Source: Propionibacterium sp. (GTDB taxonomy: Bacteria; Actinomycetota; Actinomycetes; Propionibacteriales; Propionibacteriaceae). Taken from it: a stretch of DNA of 13,322 bases. Numbering within the stretch: position 1 is the first letter of the stretch; every line of letters begins with the position of its first letter. The position numbers were made by a program, and so were the translations under genes. The notes under the pieces are model-generated. The model worked only from the letters and a program-made list of their open reading frames with translations, was not told the DNA's origin and did not search any database. The stretch spans positions 1 through 13,322 of the forward strand of contig JALHFX010000113.1 of the NCBI GenBank assembly GCA_022837595.1. Reading direction: 5' to 3'. Below are positions 1-5,993 of this stretch, piece by piece.

Positions 1-14
1 ACCAAGATGCTCAT
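1..14 (-). CDS. 5' end of a divergent gene leaving the window
   Basis: On the minus strand an ATG at 14-12 opens a frame reading M-S-I-L before the window ends. It is preceded by a good ribosome binding site, GGAGG at 24-20, with five bases between it and the ATG. A second in-frame ATG lies at 26-24, overlapping the GGAGG. The gene would be divergent from lexA, and its start lies about 47 bases from a perfect LexA operator (61-76), so SOS control is likely. In several Actinobacteria the gene divergent from lexA is a DNA-damage-induced cell-division inhibitor or cell-wall protein, but four codons cannot identify it. The call rests only on the ribosome site, start codon and operator. Confidence 0.4.
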
Positions 15-60
15 CTCTGCCTCCATCTATCTGCCCGGCCATCCGCCGAAAGCAACACGA

Positions 61-76
61 TCGAACGTTTGTTCGA
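61..76. promoter_or_regulatory. LexA operator (SOS box), perfect
   Basis: TCGAACGTTTGTTCGA matches the actinobacterial LexA consensus TCGAAC-N4-GTTCGA at all 12 fixed positions. The symmetry extends two more bases on each side (59-78), giving 8-base arms. It is closer to the divergent gene on the left (start about 47 bases away) than to lexA, so it probably controls the left gene mainly and lexA possibly. Confidence 0.85.
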
Positions 77-102
77 TCTCCAGCCTAATCGATCAACCCC
101 TG

Positions 103-118
103 TCGTTCAAGTGTTCGA
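103..118. promoter_or_regulatory. Second, imperfect LexA operator
   Basis: TCGTTCAAGTGTTCGA keeps one perfect half-site (GTTCGA) and has two mismatches in the other (TCGTTC for TCGAAC). It lies 26 bases from the perfect operator, so cooperative or graded repression is possible. It could also be a decayed site. Confidence 0.45.
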
Positions 119-316
119 TTCAGAGCTGCTTTTCATGATGCTGCCATCCAAACAGACACCACTGACAAAATTTGGCCCGACCGTCCACGACGGCGTGCAG
201 AACCACAGTTCAGGCGCCATCCTGCGTTGTCACAGCGGATCTTCGAGCGTGCAAACCCCAGTCGACCGACCTCACTCCCGACTCCTGAAAATCGAATTTG
301 CGCCGCCCAGACACGC

Positions 317-332
317 TCGAACAGATGTTTGA
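317..332 (+). promoter_or_regulatory. LexA operator proximal to lexA
   Basis: TCGAACAGATGTTTGA matches TCGAAC-N4-GTTCGA with one mismatch (T for C in the right half). It is upstream of lexA: 111 bases before the TTG at 444, or 31 bases before the ATG at 364 that may be the ancestral start. This is the expected autoregulatory site of lexA. Confidence 0.75.
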
Positions 333-363
333 ATCAACTGGTTGGATGTCCTATCGTTGGCAC

Positions 364-443
364 ATGATCACAGTCAGGCGCTCAGCCGTCACTCCCCGAC
401 GCGCCGGTCGACCGTCAAAGGCGGACATTGCCCGTGACTTGGG
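364..443 (+). pseudogene. lexA: Probable out-of-frame N-terminal extension of lexA
   Basis: From ATG 364-366 the frame reads MITVRRSAVTPRRAGRPSKA and continues DIARDLG. It would flow into the LexA core (GLTPRQRH) if one base were added near the GGG at 441-443; with GGGG the reading becomes D-L-G-L-G-L-T-P. Actinobacterial LexA proteins such as that of Streptomyces carry a comparable GRPP-x-x-AD stretch just before the first helix. The proximal operator would then lie 31 bases before the start, a normal spacing. Against this, the ATG has no clear ribosome site, and TTG 444 alone still gives a complete DNA-binding core. Confidence 0.45.
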
Positions 444-1109
444 TTGGGACTCACACCACGCCAGCGACACATTCTGGAGTTCATTCGGGAGACAGTCGCC
501 GCGCGGGGCTATCCGCCCAGCATTCGCGAAGTCGGAGATGCTGTGGGGCTGGCCAGCTCGTCCAGCGTCTCTCATCAACTCAAGTCACTTGAGGCGAAAG
601 GCTTCCTACGACGCGACCCCAACCGTCCTCGCGCACTGGAGGTGACTCTGCCGAGTTCCCTGGATGCGGCAGCAGGCTCGGACGCCGAAGTAGCAGGCCA
701 AGACCACGAAACCGAGCCCGGCGATCAGACCTCCCATGCGGTCGGCGTTCCGGTCTTGGGTGCTATCGCTGCGGGCGCGCCGATTCTCGCCGACGAGCAG
801 GTGGAGCAGGTACTGCCGCTACCGCGCGAACTCGTCGGGCAAGGCACACTCTTCTCGCTGAAAGTCCGTGGCGACTCGATGATCGATGCCGCCATCTGCG
901 ATGGGGATTACGTCGTCGTACGCCAGCAGCCGACCGCCGACAACGGCGAGATCGTCGCGGCGCTGCTCGATGGCGAAGCCACTGTCAAAACGCTGCGTAG
1001 TCTGCCCGGTCAAGTCTGGCTGATGCCACATAACCCAGCCTACGAACCGATCGACGGCAACAACGCAGAGATCCTCGGTAAGGTCGTCGCCGTCCTGCGC
1101 CGCATCTGA
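444..1109 (+). CDS. lexA: LexA repressor (SOS regulator), probably frameshifted at its N-terminus
   Basis: LexA represses SOS genes and cleaves itself when stimulated by RecA filaments. The 221-residue frame has the N-terminal winged helix-turn-helix (LTPRQRHILEFIRE, then RGYPPSIREVGDAVGL, residues 3-36) and an acidic linker (about 70-98). The S24-type protease domain follows: cleavage site Ala110-Gly111, nucleophile Ser145 (GDSM) and Lys182. TTG at 444 is the only possible start because TGA sits in frame at 435-437. No good ribosome site lies at a normal distance; AAAGGCGGA at 417-425 is 18 bases upstream. The neighbouring frame from ATG 364 encodes RRAGRPSKADIARDLG directly before the helix-turn-helix. 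This resembles the GRPP-type N-terminus of other actinobacterial LexA proteins, so one base may be missing near 441-446. The identity is certain; the start is not. Confidence 0.96.
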   Translation: MGLTPRQRHILEFIRETVAARGYPPSIREVGDAVGLASSSSVSHQLKSLEAKGFLRRDPNRPRALEVTLPSSLDAAAGSDAEVAGQDHETEPGDQTSHAVGVPVLGAIAAGAPILADEQVEQVLPLPRELVGQGTLFSLKVRGDSMIDAAICDGDYVVVRQQPTADNGEIVAALLDGEATVKTLRSLPGQVWLMPHNPAYEPIDGNNAEILGKVVAVLRRI

Positions 1110-1131
1110 TTTGCTGCTCGAGACCACCTAT

Positions 1132-1159
1132 GGCTCGGACCGTCAGCCGGCTCCGAGCC
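1132..1159. terminator. Stem-loop between convergent lexA and dinG
   Basis: GGCTCGGA (1132-1139) and TCCGAGCC (1152-1159) form a perfect 8-bp stem with a 12-base loop. It overlaps the last codons of the helicase gene and sits 22 bases after the lexA stop. No T-run follows on either strand, so it is not a classic intrinsic terminator. Its place between two convergent genes suggests a shared transcript end. Confidence 0.4.
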
Positions 1160-3005
1160 GATGCAAGGCTTGTACAGCTACCTCGGAGTCGGTGGTCGTC
1201 CAGAAGGGCGGCAACGAAGCCCGCAGGAAACTGCCGTAGCGGGCTTTGATCAATCTCGGATCGAGAACAGCCACCACCCCCTTGTCAGCGGACGAACGGA
1301 TCAGCCGACCAGCGCCCTGCGCCAACAGCAGTGCTGCATGACTAGCGGTAACCTGCATGAAACCATTTCCACCGGCTTGTGTGACGGCCAACTGGCGAGC
1401 CTGCATCAGCGGATCATCCGGGCGTGGGAACGGAATCTTATCGATTACCACCAGCCGGCAGGTGTCTCCGGGAACATCGATCCCCTGCCATAACGAGATC
1501 GTGCCGAGTAGCACCGAACGCTCGTCCGAAATGAAGGTCCGCACGAGTTCGCTGAGATTAGCCTCGCCCTGGCATAGAACATTCATATCGGAAAGAGCGC
1601 TACGCAGATGCTCGGCAGCTGTGTCAGCAGATCGCTGCGATGCGAAAAGACCGAGTGTGCGTCCATCGGCCGCCCAGATCAGCTCGGCCAATTCCATCAA
1701 CGCATCGGGGCTGATGCCATCGCGTCCAGGATTACCCAGCCCGGTGGCCACATATAAGATCCCTTGCCGCGGGTAGTCGAACGGCGACCCGACATCGATC
1801 GCTCGCCATTGCCCTGCGCTGGTCACCTCGTCGCCGAGATCGATCCGATCGGCTCGCGCCAGTCCGACGCTGTTGGCCATCATTTCGAAGCCGCCGCCGA
1901 TGGTCAAGGTGGCCGAGGTGAGGATGGTCGGATGATCTTCCAAGACCTTTTCGCGCATCAGCGCGGCAACCGATAGCGGTGCGATATTGAGCTGACGACC
2001 GAATCTTTCGCTGGCACTCAGCCAGATGACATCGTCGTCACCGAGTTTCCCCATCCGCTCAGCTATCTCGAAGATCTCTTTCATCGCCGCAGACGCCTGT
2101 TGCTGCTCCGGTTCAGCGGTTTGCCCCGACGCGGGTGCCAACGCTGAAACTGCCCGACGGGTGACTTCGCGCACCAAGCCCACGGCCTGAACAGCGAGCG
2201 AGTCCGGCTCGGTAACCCGTCCAGGGCTCAGCTCGCCCAAGGCATCGGCGAAGGTATCGGCTGTCTCCAGCAGTTCGGTGGCCAGCTCATCGTCCAACCA
2301 GCTCGCCGCGCGCTTGGAGATCCGTTCGATCTGTTGAGCGGAGAGCTCGCTGCTGGCTGCGCCGGTCACGCGGTTGACAAGCTCATGTGCTTCATCCACG
2401 ATGACCGGGCCGTGTTCGGGCAGGGCTGTGCCGCCATGCATCGCATTGATCGCCAGTAGCGCGTGGTTCGTGACCACCAGGTCGGCCTGTCTGGCCCTGG
2501 CTCGTGATTCCTCGACGAAGCACTCCGCGCCATAGGGGCAGGCACTGGCCCCCAAGCACTCTCGCACCGGCACCGACACTTGGGCCCACGCGCGAGCAGA
2601 ATGGCTGGGCGCGTCATCCCGGTCTGCCAGCCCACCGCTGGCCGCCTGCTCATCGGCCCACTCTCGCAGGGCGAGCACTTCGGCTCCTAGCACCGAGGTC
2701 GCATCCAATGCCGTATCTCGAGCAGCCTCGACCAGCTCAACGCCACCCACCAATGAATCCTGCTCAGCGCCGGCCTGATCCCGAACCCGCAGCAAGCAGA
2801 CGTAGTTCGAACGTCCCTTGAGAATCTGGGTGCGAGGCTCGCGTTTACCCGTACCGGTGCCTGCTTGCACCAATAGATGCACTTGGTCGTCCAAGCTCGC
2901 AGCCACCTGGTCGGTCATCGTCTGTTGGCCCGGACGAGTTGTGCCGTGTAGCCCAGCGATAGCCTCGCGCAGCGCCTGCGAAGATTGCTCAGACAGATCG
3001 CTCAC
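1143..3005 (-). CDS. dinG: DinG/XPD-type iron-sulfur DNA helicase with an internal deletion
   Basis: Superfamily 2 helicase of the DinG/XPD group, which unwinds DNA in repair. The 620 residues show the Q-like RPGQQ (24-28), P-loop AGTGTGK (48-54), four cysteines for the iron-sulfur cluster (70, 150, 156, 162), DEAH (204-207), TSATLT (363-368), GTISLWQGIDVPG (501-513) and motif VI QGAGRLIR (563-570). After Lys54 the protein jumps straight to REPRTQILKGRSNYVC. The usual Ser/Thr of the P-loop, the following strand and motif Ia (ATATLALQ-like) are absent; I estimate 45-55 residues missing, junction near 2844/2843. The frame is kept, but without Ser/Thr after the lysine the ATPase should be dead. 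GTG start at 3005-3003 overlaps the hflX stop (GTGA), so the two genes are translationally coupled. The identity is firm; functionality is doubtful. Confidence 0.9.
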   Translation of the reverse strand: MSDLSEQSSQALREAIAGLHGTTRPGQQTMTDQVAASLDDQVHLLVQAGTGTGKREPRTQILKGRSNYVCLLRVRDQAGAEQDSLVGGVELVEAARDTALDATSVLGAEVLALREWADEQAASGGLADRDDAPSHSARAWAQVSVPVRECLGASACPYGAECFVEESRARARQADLVVTNHALLAINAMHGGTALPEHGPVIVDEAHELVNRVTGAASSELSAQQIERISKRAASWLDDELATELLETADTFADALGELSPGRVTEPDSLAVQAVGLVREVTRRAVSALAPASGQTAEPEQQQASAAMKEIFEIAERMGKLGDDDVIWLSASERFGRQLNIAPLSVAALMREKVLEDHPTILTSATLTIGGGFEMMANSVGLARADRIDLGDEVTSAGQWRAIDVGSPFDYPRQGILYVATGLGNPGRDGISPDALMELAELIWAADGRTLGLFASQRSADTAAEHLRSALSDMNVLCQGEANLSELVRTFISDERSVLLGTISLWQGIDVPGDTCRLVVIDKIPFPRPDDPLMQARQLAVTQAGGNGFMQVTASHAALLLAQGAGRLIRSSADKGVVAVLDPRLIKARYGSFLRASLPPFWTTTDSEVAVQALHRLGAG

Positions 3006-4219
3006 CGCGGCTGCCTCTCGGCCCGCGAGTAGGGAGCCAGCTGGGCGGCAAGATCGGGATAAGCTCGGGCGACGATCATCGTTCCCTCGGTTTGGTGCTC
3101 GATGCTGATCATCTCGGCCTCCCGGTGGACCCGATCCACCAGATCGCCGCGATCCCAGGGCAATAATGCTGCGACCTCGGTTTGCGGAATGGGCAGCCGC
3201 TGTTCGACAGCGGCACGAAGGTCATCGATGCCCTCTCCGGTACGGGCGGATACGGTGACTGCGTCGGGGTACTGGTGTATCACGATCGCGAGCAAGTCAG
3301 GATCAGCTCGGTCAATCTTGTTTATCACCAGCTGTTCGGGACGATCGGTGGCGCCGATCTCTGCCAACACCTTGTGCACCGCATCGATCTGGCCGATCGG
3401 GTCGGCGTCTGAGCCGTCAACCACATGTAACAGCAGGTCGGCGTCGACGGTCTCTTCCAGCGTCGACCGGAAGGCCTCGACCAGGTCGGTGGGTAGATGC
3501 CGGACGAAGCCGACAGTATCGGTCAAGGTATAGACCCGGCCATCGACGGTTGTGGTGCGTCTGGTCGTCGGATCCAAGGTCGCGAAAAGCGCATCCTCCA
3601 CCAGCACGCCTGCATCGGTCAGACGGTTCAGCAGCGACGACTTACCGGCGTTGGTGTACCCGACGATCGCGACCGACGGAACACGGTGCCGCTGCCGATC
3701 GGCGCGTTTGATCGCACGAGTGCTCTCCATCTCGCGCAGCTTCTTGCGCAGAATCGAGATTCGGTGATTGATCCTGCGCCGATCGGTCTCGATCTTCGTT
3801 TCGCCCGGGCCTCGCCCACCGATACCTACACCAGCAGAAGCACGACCACCGACCTGACGGCTCAAGTTTCCGCCCCAGCCACGCAGCCGCTGTTTCAGGT
3901 AGTTCAGCTGGGCGAGTTCGACCTGGGCTTTGCCTTCCACGCTCTTCGCATGCTGGGCGAAGATATCGAGTATCAATGCCGTCCGGTCAACGACCTTGAC
4001 CCCGACGCGGTCCTCCAAGGTGCGCAACTGAGCCGGGCTCAGTTCTCCATCGCAGATCACGGTATCAGCGCCGGTGGCCTGCACGATCTCACGAAGTTCA
4101 TCGACTTTACCGCGGCCCACATACGTTGCCGGATCGGGCTTTTGGCGGCGCTGCACCAGGCCTTCGAGCACCTGTGAGCCGGCAGTCTGCGCCAGTGCAT
4201 TCGACCTCGCTGACATCAT
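3002..4219 (-). pseudogene. hflX: HflX GTPase, main part (domains after the N-terminal strand)
   Basis: HflX is a ribosome-binding GTPase that splits stalled or stressed 70S ribosomes. This frame holds most of the protein: the end of the N-terminal domain (LAQTAGSQVLEGLVQRRQKP, YVGRGK), the HflX signature GGRGPGETK, and the GTPase domain with G1 GYTNAGKS, G3 DTVGF, G4 NKID and G5 SARTGEG, then a C-terminal tail to TGA 3004-3002. Homology begins near 4198. Upstream of that the same frame reads unrelated residues (MMSARSN from ATG 4219-4217), while the true N-terminus continues in another frame (4200-4439). So the gene is interrupted by an out-of-frame deletion. Initiation at 4219 or 4216 could still give a truncated protein with an intact GTPase domain. 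The stop overlaps the start of dinG. Confidence 0.85.
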
Positions 4220-4439
4220 CGAGTTCGGTCGACAAACCCGCAACTCGCCGCAAGGTCCGGCGTTGCGCGAGGTCTAGTTCACCGTCATCTAAGCCGTCGT
4301 CATCTAAGCCGTCGTCGTCGAAGTCGTCGTCATTGTCCCACCTAACATCAGGTCCAAGATCATCGAAGAGCTCGTCCGTCTCGGTGAGGTCGTCGCCGGC
4401 ATCCCAGCTGTCATCGTGGTTCACAGCATCATTGGTCAT
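4200..4439 (-). pseudogene. hflX: HflX N-terminal fragment, frameshifted from the rest
   Basis: ATG 4439-4437 opens an 80-residue stretch. A very acidic leader rich in Asp and Gly (residues about 9-56) is followed by LDLAQRRTLRRVAGLSTELD and DVSEVE. The latter is the typical actinobacterial HflX start, which should continue as Y-x-QLRLERVVLVGV and so on. Instead, after Glu80 (codon 4202-4200) the frame becomes nonsense, and the HflX sequence resumes in another frame at 4198 (ALAQTAGSQ). I estimate 30-40 residues missing, with a net shift. Left to itself the frame runs to a stop near 4107, giving a 110-residue product. The acidic leader contains a 15-base tandem duplication (4283-4312). Confidence 0.75.
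4283..4312 (-). repeat. 15-base tandem duplication in the HflX acidic leader
   Basis: The unit CGTCATCTAAGCCGT occurs twice head to tail (4283-4297, 4298-4312), followed by further GTC-rich sequence to about 4330. On the coding strand it adds repeated D-D-D-G-L blocks. The two copies are identical, which points to recent replication slippage. The frame is maintained. Confidence 0.7.
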
Positions 4440-4448
4440 CGTCCGACA

Positions 4449-4454
4449 AGTCTA
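4449..4454 (-). promoter_or_regulatory. Possible -10 element before hflX
   Basis: On the minus strand TAGACT (within TCTAGACTTG) ends nine bases before the hflX ATG, which would put transcription start at or just before the start codon (a leaderless or near-leaderless mRNA, common in Actinobacteria). No convincing -35 hexamer is visible. A near-identical TCTAGACTTC lies upstream of the TM2 gene. Confidence 0.3.
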
Positions 4455-4542
4455 GAGTGCTGCGTGAAACCGCCACCGGCATGGCCCAGATCCGACGGGC
4501 TCTCGGCCGTCTGTGCAGCTTCAATGATGCTCCGGTCGGCGC

Positions 4543-5370
4543 TCACAGATCCGGGATCCTCACGTGCCCGTGCGCGACGACGACCGCCGGGCCTGTCAAG
4601 TAGGCCTGATCACGGTCGATATCCACATTCAATCTGCCACCTGGCACAGCGACCGTCATCGCTCCGGTCGTTCGTCCGCGGCCGTGCAATTGTGCCGCTG
4701 CTGCTGCGACCACACCTGTACCGCACGATTGTGTCTCCCCGACGCCCCTTTCGAAGACCCGCATCTGGAGTTCATCCTCACGGGTCTCCACGGTGAACTC
4801 GACGTTCACGCCGGCTGGGTACACCGCCGGATCGAACGCCGGGCTCGCAGTCAGGTCCAATGCTCTCAACTCATCTAGATCGTCCAAGCGAACCACCGCG
4901 TGCGGATTGCCGACATCGACGGTCGTCGCGCGATAGCGGCGATACTGCAGCTCGATCCACGTCGGCTGCTCAGCAACCGTTGCCGGTCCCATGCTGACCT
5001 TGATGCAGCCGTCGGGGCTCGGCCAAGCTTCACGCAGACCCGCTCGAGTTGCCACCCGAACTGGCGTGGTGTCAATCAGGCCCTCGTCCAGCAAATACCG
5101 CACGAAGAGCCGCAGCCCGTTACCGCACATCTCCGCCACCGAGCCATCAGCATTGCGATAGTCCATGAACCACAAAGACCGATCTCCTTGCCAGCCCGGG
5201 ATCAGCTCGCTACTGACCGCGCGAAGCAAACCATCACCGCCGATACCGGCGCGCCGGTCGCATAGCCAGCGCACGGTCGCGTCGGACAGCGGATTCAGAT
5301 TGTCTCGGTCTTCGAGAATCACGAAGTCATTGTGAGTGGCATGTCCCTTAGCGAAGCCCAAAGTCTGCAT
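4543..5370 (-). CDS. dapF: Diaminopimelate epimerase
   Basis: Converts LL- to meso-diaminopimelate, the last step before lysine and the source of the cross-linking residue of peptidoglycan; cytosolic. The 275 residues are full length. The start MQTLGFAKGHATHNDFVIL is the expected first strand with the substrate-binding Asn14. The two catalytic cysteines sit in MCGNGLR (Cys82) and SCGTG (Cys216), near the expected Asn74 and the VDVGNPHAVV block (151-160). The two pseudo-symmetric halves are both present, and no deletion is seen, unlike several neighbours. ATG 5370-5368 lacks a strong ribosome site. A perfect 9-bp stem-loop lies 23 bases upstream in the leader. It follows the TM2 gene on the same strand and is separated from hflX by 103 bases. 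Confidence 0.96.
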   Translation of the reverse strand: MQTLGFAKGHATHNDFVILEDRDNLNPLSDATVRWLCDRRAGIGGDGLLRAVSSELIPGWQGDRSLWFMDYRNADGSVAEMCGNGLRLFVRYLLDEGLIDTTPVRVATRAGLREAWPSPDGCIKVSMGPATVAEQPTWIELQYRRYRATTVDVGNPHAVVRLDDLDELRALDLTASPAFDPAVYPAGVNVEFTVETREDELQMRVFERGVGETQSCGTGVVAAAAAQLHGRGRTTGAMTVAVPGGRLNVDIDRDQAYLTGPAVVVAHGHVRIPDL

Positions 5371-5393
5371 CTATTCAGTCTTTCACCGCCCAC

Positions 5394-5414
5394 GGTGCGC
5401 GATAGTCGCGCACC
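5394..5414. other. Perfect stem-loop between the TM2 gene and dapF
   Basis: GGTGCGCGA (5394-5402), TAG loop, TCGCGCACC (5406-5414): a perfect 9-bp GC-rich stem. A T-rich run (TCAATTTTTGTTT) follows on the plus strand, so it would work as an intrinsic terminator for plus-strand transcription, but no plus-strand gene ends here. On the transcribed minus strand it lies between the TM2 stop and the dapF start, with an A-rich run before it and no T-run after it. It may attenuate read-through into dapF or protect an mRNA end. Confidence 0.55.
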
Positions 5415-5433
5415 TCAATTTTTGTTTCGATCA

Positions 5434-5937
5434 TCACCAGTTCGTGATCGGCCGTTGATCGCCATCCAGAAAGGTCCCCGTGCCGATCATGATCGCGTCA
5501 ATAAGCCACCCGATGCCCAGGCAACCACCTGTCAGAAGCCAGATGATGCCGGTACCGATCTTGCCCGCGTAGAAGCGGTGGATCCCCAGATATCCCAGCA
5601 GTATTGCCAGGACGAGCGCCACCGAGCGACTCCTGTGGCTCGGGATCATCTGCCCTGCGAAGGGATATTGGGGGTACTGCGGGTACTGGGCGTAAGGCGG
5701 ATACTGAGGCTGCTGAGCGAACCGAGGATCGTGTGGATGCTGCGGTTGTTGAGGAAAAGGCCGTTGTGATTGCGGCTGCCAGGTGGCGATCGGCTGCTGG
5801 ACACGACTCTGGTCTTGAGGGTTGAAGAACCGGTCCTGGGGTGCGGGCGATTGCGCACGGAACGGAACCTGCCGCGGATAATCGGGCTCGCCCCCAGAGC
5901 GATGGGAGTAGGGATCGGACGCGCGATAGTCGCTCAT
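5434..5937 (-). CDS. TM2-domain membrane protein with a Pro/Gln/Tyr-rich cytosolic leader
   Basis: The 167 residues consist of a low-complexity hydrophilic N-terminus (1-100; rich in Pro, Gln and Tyr, with three tandem QYP units at about 84-92) followed by a TM2 domain. The domain has two hydrophobic helices (about 105-119 and 128-152) flanking the conserved LGIHRFYAGK turn and the G-C-L-G-I-G-W-L-I-D motif. TM2 proteins are common in Actinobacteria; their function is unknown. I chose ATG 5937-5935 because GGAAAGG lies five bases upstream. A longer in-frame start at 5997 overlaps miaA and lacks this support. No signal peptide is seen. It sits between miaA and dapF on the same strand. Confidence 0.88.
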   Translation of the reverse strand: MSDYRASDPYSHRSGGEPDYPRQVPFRAQSPAPQDRFFNPQDQSRVQQPIATWQPQSQRPFPQQPQHPHDPRFAQQPQYPPYAQYPQYPQYPFAGQMIPSHRSRSVALVLAILLGYLGIHRFYAGKIGTGIIWLLTGGCLGIGWLIDAIMIGTGTFLDGDQRPITNW

Positions 5938-5981
5938 ATCAACCTTTCCGGTGGTGCGACCGCTTAGTACACCTGAAACGA

Positions 5982-5987
5982 AGTCTA
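5982..5987 (-). promoter_or_regulatory. Possible -10 element before the TM2 gene
   Basis: TAGACT on the minus strand within TCTAGACTTC, between the miaA stop (5994) and the TM2 start (5937). It is nearly the same octamer as the one before hflX and close to TCTAGATT before recA (10134-10139). No clear -35 element. If active, the TM2 gene and dapF would have their own promoter apart from the recA-recX-miaB-miaA transcript. Confidence 0.28.
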
Positions 5988-5993
5988 GACAGT

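Larger units (their letters stand above)
15..443. other. lexA upstream control region without a convincing gene
   Basis: About 430 bases with three LexA-operator-like sites (61-76, 103-118, 317-332) and no open frame that resembles a protein family, apart from the possible lost lexA N-terminus at 364-443. The plus-strand frames here have no ribosome site and no recognisable composition. I see no hairpin followed by a T-run. Confidence 0.5.

Noticed and set aside
69..332. 87-codon plus-strand frame in the lexA upstream region
   Set aside because: It contains two operator-like sites, has no ribosome site or recognisable family pattern, and ends inside the proximal operator. It is better explained as a control region.
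3197..3213. SOS-box-like inverted repeat CCGCTGT-TCG-ACAGCGG
   Set aside because: It lies inside the hflX coding sequence, and its half-sites and spacing do not match TCGAAC-N4-GTTCGA. Likely a chance palindrome.
3497..4177. Long plus-strand frames opposite hflX, and similar ones opposite recA and miaB
   Set aside because: These are mirror frames of high-GC coding DNA. The minus-strand proteins have unmistakable motifs, and the plus-strand frames have none.
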